Positions 44,212 through 53,236 of a stretch of 64,000 bases of DNA are shown here, in pieces. The notes under the pieces were generated by a model. It was not told the origin of the DNA and did not search any database. It worked only from the letters and a program-made list of their open reading frames with translations. The position numbers were made by a program, and so were the translations under genes. The DNA is taken from assembly GCA_030457765.1 (NCBI GenBank), contig JAKDUK010000002.1, positions 62,001-126,000 on the forward strand, read 5' to 3'. The DNA comes from Marinobacter sp. Its GTDB lineage: Bacteria > Pseudomonadota > Gammaproteobacteria > Pseudomonadales > Oleiphilaceae. The first letter of the stretch is position 1, and every line of letters starts with the position of its first letter.

Positions 44212-45498
44212 ATGACATCTGACTCAAAGCACACCGGCGATCTAAAATTCAGTGACCTGAATTTGGATAAGCGCCTGCTGGACGCCATTGCTGCCATAGG
44301 TTTTGAATACTGCACGCCTATTCAGGCTGAAACTCTGCCCTGGACCCTTGCGTGTGAAGACCTGATAGGCCAGGCACAGACCGGAACCGGCAAAACAGCG
44401 GCGTTTCTTATTACAGCCATCCAGAGCCTACTGGAAACCCCTATACCAGAAGGTGATCGTTTTGCCTCTGAGCCCCGTGTTTTGGCGCTGGCACCTACCC
44501 GCGAGCTCGCCATGCAAATTGCCAAAGATGCCGAAGAACTGTGCCAGCACACGGGTCACAATGTGGTCACAGTGGTTGGCGGTATGCACTATGACAAGCA
44601 GCGTGAACAGCTACACAATGGCGTTGTTGATATTCTGGTTGCCACCCCTGGCCGCTTGATCGATTTTCTCGGGTCGCAAGATGTATTCCTTGATCAGTTG
44701 GATATCCTCATTTTGGATGAGGCCGATCGCATGCTTGACATGGGGTTCATTCCAGACGTGAAGCGCATTATCCGCAAATGCACCCCTAAAGATGATCGTC
44801 AAACACTGTTGTTCAGTGCCACGTTTAACCAAGACGTTCTCAATCTGGCCTCCATGTGGACCAGCAACGCGGAATTTGTAGAAATCGAGCCGGAACAGAA
44901 GACCGCCGAGCGGGTTGAGCAAACGGTTTATCTGGTAGGTGATGATGAGAAGCTTCCGGTGTTGGTGAATTATTTAAAACGACCCGAAGTTGAAAAGGCG
45001 CTCGTTTTTGCCAATCGTCGCGATCAGTGCCGGGATCTGGAAGAGGACCTGCGTAATCAAGGGGTAAAGGTTGCCTTGATGTCTGGAGAAATTGCCCAGA
45101 ACAAGCGCCTGAAGACTCTGGAGCAGTTCAAAAAGGGCAGTATTCAGGTTCTGGTGGCCACAGATGTGGCAGGGCGAGGCATTCATGTGAATGGTGTCAC
45201 GCACGTATTCAATTACAACCTGCCTGACAACGCCGAAGACTATGTTCACCGCATTGGCCGTACCGGGCGCGCGGGTAGCACCGGCGTGTCTGTCACCTTT
45301 GCAGGTGAGGACGATTCGTTTGGCTTGCCTGCTATTGAATCTTACATTGGCCAGAAGCTCAAAACATCCGTTCCGGATGAAGTGCTGATGACCGAGATGG
45401 ATAACCCGCCCATTACTCGTAAGCGCGGCCGCAGACCGCCTCAAGGGCAGGGCGGCCGTGGGCCAGGTGGGCGTAACTCGCGCCCACGCAGGAACTGA
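44212..45498 (+). CDS. rhlB: ATP-dependent RNA helicase RhlB
   Basis: DEAD-box helicase, a partner of RNase E in mRNA decay in enterics. 428 residues with all core motifs: Q motif (FEYCTPIQAE), AQTGTGKT, PTRELA, DEAD (LILDEADRMLDMGF), SAT (LFSATF) and HRIGRTGRAG. The C-terminal tail is Arg/Gly rich (KRGRRPPQGQGGRGPGG), likely an RNA-binding tail. It lies 16 bp after epmC and 17 bp before pdxB, so the three probably form an operon. RhlB versus another RhlE-like helicase is judged from the N-terminus. Confidence 0.9.
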   Translation: MTSDSKHTGDLKFSDLNLDKRLLDAIAAIGFEYCTPIQAETLPWTLACEDLIGQAQTGTGKTAAFLITAIQSLLETPIPEGDRFASEPRVLALAPTRELAMQIAKDAEELCQHTGHNVVTVVGGMHYDKQREQLHNGVVDILVATPGRLIDFLGSQDVFLDQLDILILDEADRMLDMGFIPDVKRIIRKCTPKDDRQTLLFSATFNQDVLNLASMWTSNAEFVEIEPEQKTAERVEQTVYLVGDDEKLPVLVNYLKRPEVEKALVFANRRDQCRDLEEDLRNQGVKVALMSGEIAQNKRLKTLEQFKKGSIQVLVATDVAGRGIHVNGVTHVFNYNLPDNAEDYVHRIGRTGRAGSTGVSVTFAGEDDSFGLPAIESYIGQKLKTSVPDEVLMTEMDNPPITRKRGRRPPQGQGGRGPGGRNSRPRRN

Positions 45499-45515
45499 GA
45501 AGGCTGGCAGCTAAT

Positions 45516-46670
45516 ATGTTGATCGTTGCAGATGAGAACATTCCGCTGTTGGACGCTTTCTTTGGTGATATCGGTGAAATCCGCCGCGTGTCTGGTCGCA
45601 CGATGCGTCCTGAAGATGTGCGCGATGCCGATGTGCTACTGGTGCGCTCAGTGACACGAGTGGATCGAACTCTGCTGGAAGGCAGCCGCATACGCTTTGT
45701 TGGAACCGCAACCATCGGTACCGACCACATCAACTTGAGCTGGCTTAAAGAAAACGGCATTCAGTTTTCAGCTGCGCCAGGCTGCAATGCCAATAGCGTT
45801 GCTGAATATGTGCTGGCGGTTTTATCCCTGTATGCCGAACGTTGCGCGCTGGGCGACTGGTCGCAGCTGAGCGTTGGTATTGTGGGCGTTGGAAACGTCG
45901 GCAAGGAGTTGGCTGAGAAACTGACTCGGCTAGGGTTCTGTACCAAACTTTGTGATCCGCCCAGAGCTGAGCGTGAACCGGAATCTGATGATGACTTTGT
46001 TGATCTGAATGAGGCGCTTGCGTGTGATGTCGTCTCTTTCCACACCCCTCTGACTCGTGAATCTGAACACCCCACTTATCACATGATCGGTGAGAAAGAG
46101 CTGGCTGGACTAACGTCCGGGCAGCTCCTGATCAACGCCGGCCGCGGTGAAGTAATCGACGGCACAGCACTGCAGGCGCGGCTGAATCAGGCCGATGCGC
46201 CGCTGGTCGCTCTCGATGTGTGGGAGCAGGAGCCGCAGATTAACCCTGAGCTGGTAGATAAAGTGTGGCTTGCCACACCACATATCGCGGGCTATAGCCT
46301 TGAGGGCAAAGTTCAGGGAACGGAAATAATTTACCAGGCCATGAGCCGGTTTATGGGTTTGCCAATACGCAAGCAGGCGGGGCAGTTTTTGCCAGAGCCC
46401 GTCCTGAGTAAAGTATCCTTTACCAGCTCAGCTGATGAGTACGCCGCGATTCGAATTGCATTACGGGCTTGCTACGACCCGCGCCAAGATGATGCACGTT
46501 TGCGTCACGCTATGGCTGCACCTGCAGATGAGCGCGGCGCGGCTTTTGATCAGTTGCGCCGGGATTACCCTGTACGGCGGGAATGTTCCAGTTTGAAAGT
46601 ACAGTTAAAAGGCACGAGTAAATCCCTGCACGACAGCTTCCGTGCGATCGGGTTCAAGCTGAAAATCTGA
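45516..46670 (+). CDS. pdxB: Erythronate-4-phosphate dehydrogenase
   Basis: Second step of DXP-dependent pyridoxal 5'-phosphate synthesis; NAD enzyme of the D-2-hydroxyacid dehydrogenase family. 384 residues. Seen: MLIVADENIPLLDAFFGDIG, the nucleotide site GIVGVGNVGKELAEKL, catalytic residues in NAGRGEVIDG and TPHIAGYSLEGK, and the C-terminal dimer domain special to PdxB. It follows rhlB by 17 bp. Confidence 0.96.
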   Translation: MLIVADENIPLLDAFFGDIGEIRRVSGRTMRPEDVRDADVLLVRSVTRVDRTLLEGSRIRFVGTATIGTDHINLSWLKENGIQFSAAPGCNANSVAEYVLAVLSLYAERCALGDWSQLSVGIVGVGNVGKELAEKLTRLGFCTKLCDPPRAEREPESDDDFVDLNEALACDVVSFHTPLTRESEHPTYHMIGEKELAGLTSGQLLINAGRGEVIDGTALQARLNQADAPLVALDVWEQEPQINPELVDKVWLATPHIAGYSLEGKVQGTEIIYQAMSRFMGLPIRKQAGQFLPEPVLSKVSFTSSADEYAAIRIALRACYDPRQDDARLRHAMAAPADERGAAFDQLRRDYPVRRECSSLKVQLKGTSKSLHDSFRAIGFKLKI

Positions 46671-46680
46671 TTGTAAGCAG

Positions 46681-47154
46681 CTACCACGCTGACGGGGTGT
46701 CTGCAAATAGCGTGGCCCGGATAGCGTAGCCAATACGTACGGAGTGGCGGCTTTTGAGAGCAGTACGCACCAGGTGTATGTGGCTGGAGAGATCCTCCTG
46801 CACCGAGCGCGGCAAAGGTGCCTCTGCAGGGTCTTCAGGGCCTCTTAGTTCTTGCACGAGAGTACTTGGTGCGGGTGAGCTCAGGCGGGTAAATGCGTCC
46901 CGGGTGAGAACGGCCTGGTCCAGGGCTTCCTGCCGGACGGTGTCTACATAGCGCAAAAAACCTTCCTCTGCCAACCACAACAGCGTGCCAAAGCACGCCA
47001 TATGTCGTTTGCTGTGTAGGCCAAACTCATCAGTTTCGTCCGGCCCTGCGATATCTTCAACGAATAAATTTACCCGCCTGGGGAACGCACTGTAAAGCTG
47101 AGCCAAGGCTATGGCCGCGTCTTTATAAAATTCTTCAATATGAATGTCAGCCAT
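46681..47154 (-). CDS. Conserved protein of unknown function
   Basis: 157 residues; I do not recognise the family. No signal peptide, membrane segment or clear catalytic motif. The N-terminus (HIEEFYKDAAIALAQLYSAFPRRVNLFVEDIAG) and GLHSKRHMACFGTLLWLAEEGFLRY suggest a mostly helical cytoplasmic protein. The start lies 12 bp after the alaA stop on the same strand, so it is probably co-transcribed with alaA; its stop is 10 bp from the convergent pdxB stop. Confidence 0.75.
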   Translation of the reverse strand: MADIHIEEFYKDAAIALAQLYSAFPRRVNLFVEDIAGPDETDEFGLHSKRHMACFGTLLWLAEEGFLRYVDTVRQEALDQAVLTRDAFTRLSSPAPSTLVQELRGPEDPAEAPLPRSVQEDLSSHIHLVRTALKSRHSVRIGYAIRATLFADTPSAW

Positions 47155-47166
47155 CAGTGTATTCCT

Positions 47167-48381
47167 TTACTGCCTGTAGCTTTCCAGAAAATGACCGAGC
47201 CTTCCCATCGCGTCTTCCAGCGTATCTTTGCGAGGCAAGAACACAACCCGAAGATGTTGTTTATCACCAATGTTGAAAGCAGACCCTTGAACCAGCAGAA
47301 TTTTTTCCTGAAGCAGTAAGTCCAGCACCAGTTTCTCGTCGTTAACAACGGGGAACTTTTTCGGATCCAGCTTGGGAAACAAGTACAGCGCCCCCTGAGG
47401 CTTCACGCAACTGACACCGGGAATGTCGTTAAGCATTCGCCAGGCGGTTTCACGCTGCTCGTATAAGCGACCACCCGGGGCAACCAAGTCGTTTACGGAT
47501 TGGTAACCGCCCAGTGCTGTTTGTATGGCCAGTTGCGCCGGAACGTTGGCACATAGACGCATGTTGGACAGCATATCGATGCCCACAATTAAATCTTTGG
47601 CCAAATGTTTGGCGCCGCTGATAATCATCCAGCCAGAGCGATAACCGGCAGCCCGATAGTTCTTGGAAAGACCGTTATAGGTGAAGAAGAGCACGTCGTC
47701 GGCCAGGGAAGCGGTGGGCACATGCTTGGTGCCGTCATAGAGGATCTTGTCGTAGATCTCGTCGGACAGCACGATCAGGTTATGCTGGCGAGCTAATTCA
47801 ATAACCTGCTCCAGCAATTCCGTGCTATAAACCGCACCGGTGGGGTTGTTCGGGTTGATAAGCACAATGGCCCGGGTGCGGTGAGTAATTTTATTGCGAA
47901 TATCGTCTATGTCCGGGAACCAGTTCTGTGCTTCGTCACAGTGATAGTGCACCGGCTTGCCGCTTGAAAGCGTTACGGCCGCTGTCCAAAGCGGATAGTC
48001 CGGCGCGGGTATAAGCACTTCATCGCCGGTGTTCAGCATGGCCTGCATAGACATCACGATCAACTCGCTAACGCCATTGCCCAGATAAATGTCATCAATA
48101 TCGACTTTGTCGATGCCTCGCTGTTGGCAGTAGTGCATGACTGCCTTACGAGCGGAAAACAGCCCTTTTGATTCCACGTAGCCTTGGGCTTGCTGCATGT
48201 TGTAGATGACGTCCTGCTGGATCTCCTCAGGAACATCCAACTCAAAAGCCGCAGGGTTGCCAATGTTGAGCTTGAGTACCCGGTTGCCTTCCTCTTCCAG
48301 CCGGCGCGCCTCGCGCATGACTACGCCGCGGATTTCATAGCACACGTTATCCAGTTTGGCGGATTTGTAGTAGTTCTGCAT
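47167..48381 (-). CDS. alaA: Alanine transaminase AlaA (class I PLP aminotransferase)
   Basis: Makes alanine from pyruvate and glutamate. 404 residues, the E. coli AlaA length. The PLP Lys240 is in YNGLSKNYRAAGYRSGWM, with INPNNPTGAVY and VLSDEIYDKI upstream. The start MQNYYKSAKLDNVCYEIRG matches AlaA rather than general aspartate aminotransferases. It is divergent from the peroxidase gene across 273 bp, which holds only promoters I cannot pin down and a TTGAT-ct-ATCAA palindrome (48567-48578). Confidence 0.92.
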   Translation of the reverse strand: MQNYYKSAKLDNVCYEIRGVVMREARRLEEEGNRVLKLNIGNPAAFELDVPEEIQQDVIYNMQQAQGYVESKGLFSARKAVMHYCQQRGIDKVDIDDIYLGNGVSELIVMSMQAMLNTGDEVLIPAPDYPLWTAAVTLSSGKPVHYHCDEAQNWFPDIDDIRNKITHRTRAIVLINPNNPTGAVYSTELLEQVIELARQHNLIVLSDEIYDKILYDGTKHVPTASLADDVLFFTYNGLSKNYRAAGYRSGWMIISGAKHLAKDLIVGIDMLSNMRLCANVPAQLAIQTALGGYQSVNDLVAPGGRLYEQRETAWRMLNDIPGVSCVKPQGALYLFPKLDPKKFPVVNDEKLVLDLLLQEKILLVQGSAFNIGDKQHLRVVFLPRKDTLEDAMGRLGHFLESYRQ

Positions 48382-48654
48382 AAGACCCGGGCTTCCTCAG
48401 TCAGTAAACGTAAAACAGGCATCTGCCGTTCAGGCAAACCGCTATTCTAGCGGAGGCGAGGGTAACGACAACAGGGGAATTGTGATCAATTATGGCGAGT
48501 TAACGCTGTATTCGATAATTTTACACTCTTTTGAACGATTGCGAGGGCGAGTGGCGCTGTATATCCTTGATCTATCAATTGTACGGCTTGCATATCTAAA
48601 GCTTCAATTTCGGCCTGTGCTATACAGGCATTCAAAATTTACAAGGAGACACCT

Positions 48655-49140
48655 GTGGCTAACCCTTCGGTTTATGATTTTACTGCTCTGGATATTAAAG
48701 GTAACGAAAAGCAAATGGCCGACTATAAAGGTCAGGTGCTGCTAATCGTAAATACGGCCAGCAAATGTGGTTTTACACCGCAATTTGAGGGGCTGCAATC
48801 GTTGCATGAAGAGCTGGGTGAAAAGGGGCTGGAAGTGCTTGGCTTTCCCTGTAACCAGTTCATGAATCAGGATCCGGCGGGCGAAGATGAGATTAGTCAG
48901 TTTTGTAGCCTGAATTATGGTGTGGACTTTCCCATGTTCTCGAAGATAGAAGTTAACGGCGAGAATGCGCACCCTTTGTTTCAGTTCCTGAAAGACCAGG
49001 CGAAGGGGCTTTTGGGGTCGGAGAAGGTGAAGTGGAATTTTACCAAGTTTTTAGTCAACCGCGATGGCAGGGTCGTGGGGCGCTACCCGCCCACAACCAA
49101 GCCTGAAGATATCAAAGCAGATATTGAAAAGCTTTTATAG
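48655..49140 (+). CDS. Glutathione peroxidase family protein (Cys type)
   Basis: Reduces hydrogen peroxide and organic peroxides using thiols. 161 residues from a GTG start, with AAGGAG 7 nt upstream. The active-site tetrad is visible: Cys38 (NTASKCGFTPQ), Gln (GFPCNQFMNQ), and Trp and Asn (VKWNFTKF). The active residue is a normal Cys (TGT codon), not selenocysteine, so thioredoxin may be the true reductant. It converges on the kinase gene with 6 bp between stops. Confidence 0.92.
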   Translation: MANPSVYDFTALDIKGNEKQMADYKGQVLLIVNTASKCGFTPQFEGLQSLHEELGEKGLEVLGFPCNQFMNQDPAGEDEISQFCSLNYGVDFPMFSKIEVNGENAHPLFQFLKDQAKGLLGSEKVKWNFTKFLVNRDGRVVGRYPPTTKPEDIKADIEKLL

Positions 49141-49146
49141 GCCGGC

Positions 49147-51153
49147 CTAAGTCTGGGGGCTGCCAGAAGGAGAAGTCCAAAGCTTAATGGCTGCATTTAG
49201 CTGCTTACGGTTGTAGGGTTTGGTGATGTAGTCGTTCATGCCGCTGGCAAAGCAGTCGTCCTTGTCTCCTTGCATAACGTTGGCGGTAACGGCTATCACT
49301 GGCATGTCTTTCCAGTGTGGGTTTTTACGAATTCTACGTGTAGTCTCATAACCATCCATTACTGGCATCTGGCAGTCCATCAGTACCAGGTCGTATGGTT
49401 GGTGCTCTAAGGCCTCAATAGCCAGCTGGCCATTTTCGGCCGTGTCCACCTGGTGCCCCATTTTCTTCAATAGCATACCGGCAACCATCTGGTTTACTTC
49501 GTTGTCTTCAACCAAAAGTATCCTCAGTGAACGCTGTGCCTGGTTTTTGCCTTCTGGCAAACCGGCGGGTTCAGAACGTTGTTGTGGGCTATCGCCGTCT
49601 GGGTCGCTGTATACGGGGATGGGCAGGGTGACGGTAAACCGGGTGCCTTGCTGTTCTTTGGATTCGACTTTGATTTCACCGTGCATACGCTCAATAAGCT
49701 GACGACAAAGTGTGAGCCCTAAGCCGGTGCCACCATACAGGCGTGTGGTTTGTGTATCTGCTTGAGAGAAGGGTGAAAAGATCCGTCGCAGACCTTCTTT
49801 GCTCATGCCAATACCTGTATCGGCCACCTCGATGGTTAAAGTGCTGTCGGCGTACTGGGCTGTGATGCGCACACTGCCAGAATCGGTAAACTTTATGGCG
49901 TTACTGAGTAGGTTGTTTATAATTTGGCGAACCCGGGTTGGGTCACCTAAAAACCGGCTCGGAAACTCCAACGCTGTCTCCGCAAACAACTCAACGCCTT
50001 TATTGCGGGCTTGTTGAGTGTGCAGCGTTGCACATTCTTCAATCAGGCCGCGCATATCGAATGAAATGTTCTCCAGGTTGAGCTTGCCGGCCTCCACCTT
50101 GGAAATATCCAGAATGTCATTCAGTATGCCGAGCAGGCTTTCCCCGGCGGATAAGGCAATTTCAAGGCGGTGTCGCTTGGAGGAGTCTCGCTCCCCCTCT
50201 AGTGCAAGCCCCAGCATTCCCAGCACACCATTCAGTGGGGTGCGTATTTCATGGCTCATGCTGGCCAAAAAGTTAGCCCTGGCCTTGGCTCGTCGCATGG
50301 CGTCTTCTTTAGCTTTTACCAGCGCCCGGTTGCCCCGTTGCAATGCCTGGTTTTTTTCGGATATTTCCCGAGTCCGGCTTTCAACTTCCTGCTCCAGCTC
50401 GCTGGAATAATTCTTCATGGCACTTTCCGCCATGCGGAGTCTGGCCAGGGTGGAGTCTATGGTTTCAAGGTGCTGATTGATGATGCCCACCATCGTGCCT
50501 ATTTCGTCCCGCTGATGACCTGGAGGCACGGGTAAGCGAATTTTCTCGGGCGAATCTGCTTTAACCTGGCCCAGCGTATTGATAACACTCAACATGGGCC
50601 GTGTGAGGATCAGATAAAAAATGCCAAGCAGCGAAGCGGAAAGAATGAGGCTCTTCAGAAACCCGCTTATCAGCGTGTAACCGGCGCGCTCCAGAAACTG
50701 CAAGCCATAGTGAAAGGTGTCAACGGTTACAACAAGCTGGCCCAGAGGCAGGTTAGTGAGCTGCGATACTTGCAACTCCCGGCTGAAAACCCGGCTGGAG
50801 CCAAGCAATTCATCACTAATCCAGCGGTAAGGCGATACCGGGCTGCTCTTGCTAGCTGCAGCCATGGTAACGTTTTCGCTATCGACAATTCTGGCATCAA
50901 TGGTGGCGGGGTGCTTAATAAGGCCATCAAGTAACTCCTCTGCCAGCCGCACATCAATGTTATAGGCTATCTGGGAGGCTGGGCTGTGGCTGATATCAAT
51001 CAGCGCCTGAATGTCCTCCTCCATAGAGCGCTCGGCGCCGAAATAATCCAGGGTTATTTGCACCACATTCAGAATAAGCCCCAACCCCATGGCGATCAGC
51101 ACTGTGTCGCGAGCAAGCCGGTAAGAAAGCCGGTTTTTAAAGCTGTTATTCAC
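49147..51153 (-). CDS. Hybrid sensor histidine kinase with receiver domain
   Basis: 668 residues: membrane segments at about 15-36 and 162-184 enclosing a periplasmic sensor domain of about 125 residues; HAMP (about 185-240); a coiled coil (about 245-295); HisKA with His301 (SMSHEIRTPLNGVLGML); HATPase with N, G1 and G2 boxes (NNLLSNAIKF, DTGIGM, GGTGLGL); and a receiver with Asp593 (DLVLMDCQMPVMDGYE). There is no phosphotransfer domain, so an external HPt or response regulator is needed. The signal is unknown. The unidentified membrane protein at 51204-51977 lies 50 bp upstream on the same strand. Confidence 0.94.
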   Translation of the reverse strand: MNNSFKNRLSYRLARDTVLIAMGLGLILNVVQITLDYFGAERSMEEDIQALIDISHSPASQIAYNIDVRLAEELLDGLIKHPATIDARIVDSENVTMAAASKSSPVSPYRWISDELLGSSRVFSRELQVSQLTNLPLGQLVVTVDTFHYGLQFLERAGYTLISGFLKSLILSASLLGIFYLILTRPMLSVINTLGQVKADSPEKIRLPVPPGHQRDEIGTMVGIINQHLETIDSTLARLRMAESAMKNYSSELEQEVESRTREISEKNQALQRGNRALVKAKEDAMRRAKARANFLASMSHEIRTPLNGVLGMLGLALEGERDSSKRHRLEIALSAGESLLGILNDILDISKVEAGKLNLENISFDMRGLIEECATLHTQQARNKGVELFAETALEFPSRFLGDPTRVRQIINNLLSNAIKFTDSGSVRITAQYADSTLTIEVADTGIGMSKEGLRRIFSPFSQADTQTTRLYGGTGLGLTLCRQLIERMHGEIKVESKEQQGTRFTVTLPIPVYSDPDGDSPQQRSEPAGLPEGKNQAQRSLRILLVEDNEVNQMVAGMLLKKMGHQVDTAENGQLAIEALEHQPYDLVLMDCQMPVMDGYETTRRIRKNPHWKDMPVIAVTANVMQGDKDDCFASGMNDYITKPYNRKQLNAAIKLWTSPSGSPQT

Positions 51154-51203
51154 GGATGTTACAATCCCTGTTCACGGGCAGGCTTGTTGCCCGGCTTAAA
51201 TCT

Positions 51204-51977
51204 TCAGTCGTCGTAGTCGGCCTTTTTCTTCCACTCGTCATCGTGAAGAAAGTTGTCCCACTGTTTGTCGAGTTGTGAATCGGGTTCCCTGGCACCGTTC
51301 TTTTCGCCACCTGCAATCATGGCCTCCAACTCTTTTATTCGGGTACGAAAGCTTTTCACGGCTTTGATGGCAAGCGGGTTATCCTTGGATTTTCCCATTT
51401 CTGTGCTGGCAAGATGGTAGGCGTGAATAGCCTTGCGTATTTCGTTTTGGCGAATCAGGTCACGGGCTTGGAACACGTGTAGATCTGCATGGGTTTTATG
51501 TACCAGGAACAGAATATATTTCAGATTCTTTTTGGCGGTTTCGCCATCGATTCGGCCGCTTTTATGCATGGCTTCAATCATCTTGAAAAGATTTTGAAGC
51601 AACTCCTTAACGTAATTCGATTTTTCCGCAGAGTCTATTTTGACTGAATGAACTTCATCGCGGTTTTCCTGGATCAGTGTTTTTTGCTGTAACACCGACT
51701 CACGCCATTGCTCGACGGGTAGATTGGATTTAAGTCTGGCCAGATCGTTGCAGACGTCTTCCATGCGCTTGAGCAAAAGTAGTTTTAGCTCACTTGTGAG
51801 GTACTGGCCTGGGAGTTCGGAAAGCAGTCGGGCGCAGCGCTTATAGCTGTCGCCTAAAGCGGTGGTTCTTCGAACTCGCTCAATCCTCGCTTTTTCGCGC
51901 ATCTGGCTGAATACAAGAACGGCAATCGAAATCACAACGATGGCCGCCAAAGCAAGAATGATGGTAGTGGTATTCAT
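51204..51977 (-). CDS. Membrane-anchored coiled-coil protein of unknown function
   Basis: 257 residues. One N-terminal membrane segment (about 4-24: TTIILALAAIVVISIAVLVFS) is followed by a long charged helical region and a C-terminal acidic end (WDNFLHDDEWKKKADYDD). I do not recognise a family. The soluble part would face the cytoplasm by the positive-inside rule (KARIERVRR after the helix). It precedes the hybrid kinase on the same strand and may share its transcript. Confidence 0.75.
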   Translation of the reverse strand: MNTTTIILALAAIVVISIAVLVFSQMREKARIERVRRTTALGDSYKRCARLLSELPGQYLTSELKLLLLKRMEDVCNDLARLKSNLPVEQWRESVLQQKTLIQENRDEVHSVKIDSAEKSNYVKELLQNLFKMIEAMHKSGRIDGETAKKNLKYILFLVHKTHADLHVFQARDLIRQNEIRKAIHAYHLASTEMGKSKDNPLAIKAVKSFRTRIKELEAMIAGGEKNGAREPDSQLDKQWDNFLHDDEWKKKADYDD

Positions 51978-52225
51978 TTTTTGGGTAACGACTCCAGCAG
52001 TTGTGGCAAGTCATGGCCTGGTCAGAATTCTGGTTCGGTATGCCGGTGTTTTATGGCAAGTATCAGAAAGATTAGCAGAAATACGGTACTGAATCTGAAA
52101 TCAAATGTGAAAGTTCGTTTTGCTTATTGATTTTGTGAATTGTTTTTATCCTGTATATTGCGATGGTGAATGGCGTGCACGCGTACCACCCTGTTAATCG
52201 TTTTTATTGTGCTCTGGAGTTATGC

Positions 52226-53236
52226 ATGGATATTTCTCGCATTGACCTTAATCTTCTGGTGTATCTGGATGTTTTATTGAGAGAGCGCAACGTAACCAAG
52301 GCCGCAAATCATCTGGGAATTACCCAGCCGGCCATGAGCAACAGTCTGCGTCGGTTGCGTGACCTGTTTGGCGATCCTTTATTGGTAAGGACCAGTGAGG
52401 GTATGACGGCCACAGAGCGCGCTCGTGAATTACAGCCCCTGGTGCGAAGTATCCTTTCCGACATTGATCAGGCGGTGCAAGAAAAAACACCGTTTGCGGC
52501 GCTGGAAAGCCAGCGGGTGTTTCGCATTATGGCCAGTGATTATGCTGAATCATGTTTGATGCCAAGAGTGTTGCGGCGGATTCGTCAGGAAGCTCCGCAT
52601 GTAACCCTTGACGTACTGACCCCAAGCGATGTGAGCTTTTTGGATGTGGAACAGGGGCGTCTGGATATGGCGATTAATCGCTTTGACAAGATCCCCCAGT
52701 CGTTTCACCAGAAAACTCTGTGGATCGAGTACTTTGCCTGCCTGATGAACGCTCGCAATCCTATATTGAAAGAGCCGTTTACACTGGATACCTACTTGGG
52801 TGCCAGCCATATATGGGTTAGTAAAACTGGCTTCGGTGTAGGGGTTGGGGTAAACCCGAAGGACGTTCAGCGCCTTGGCTGGGTAGATGAGGCCTTGTCC
52901 AGAATGGGTAGCCAGCGACAGATTTCCGTGTTTACCCGGCATTATCAATCGGCTATGTTGCTGGCCGAGCAGCACGATTTGATTGCCACGCTGCCGTCCC
53001 GGGCGGCCTGGTTGCAAAAAGATAACGCCAACCTGGTAGTAAAGGTTCCGCCCTTCGAAATTCCGCCTTTTGAACTGAAAATGGCATGGAGCCCACTGTT
53101 GCAGCATAACTCAGATCATCAATGGCTGCGCAGGCTTATCTCAGATGTGGCAGAAGAGGTTGATGTGGAGTTTGCACCTTTTGGTGCCCGCTTTGAATCT
53201 GTAGATACGCCCTTGGCGCATCAGTCACAACGGTAG
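52226..53236 (+). CDS. LysR-family transcriptional regulator
   Basis: 336 residues from ATG 52226 (MDISRIDLNLLVYLDVLL); CTGGAG lies 7 nt upstream. A frame opening at 52163 adds 21 residues that do not fit the family. The winged helix-turn-helix is at about residues 8-65 (ERNVTKAANHLGITQPAMSNSLRRLRDLFGDPLLVRT), followed by a periplasmic-binding-like effector domain. The NLLVYLDVLLRERNVTKAA start resembles NodD/LinR-type members. Its target is not evident, since no divergent gene lies close. Its stop overlaps the acetyltransferase 3' end by 12 bp. Confidence 0.9.
   Translation: MDISRIDLNLLVYLDVLLRERNVTKAANHLGITQPAMSNSLRRLRDLFGDPLLVRTSEGMTATERARELQPLVRSILSDIDQAVQEKTPFAALESQRVFRIMASDYAESCLMPRVLRRIRQEAPHVTLDVLTPSDVSFLDVEQGRLDMAINRFDKIPQSFHQKTLWIEYFACLMNARNPILKEPFTLDTYLGASHIWVSKTGFGVGVGVNPKDVQRLGWVDEALSRMGSQRQISVFTRHYQSAMLLAEQHDLIATLPSRAAWLQKDNANLVVKVPPFEIPPFELKMAWSPLLQHNSDHQWLRRLISDVAEEVDVEFAPFGARFESVDTPLAHQSQR

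Noticed and set aside
48567..48578. TTGAT-ct-ATCAA palindrome upstream of the peroxidase gene as an FNR box
   Set aside because: FNR/Anr boxes need 4 nt between half-sites; here there are only 2.
48655..49140. Selenocysteine in the glutathione peroxidase
   Set aside because: The active-site codon is TGT (Cys), and the frame has no internal TGA.
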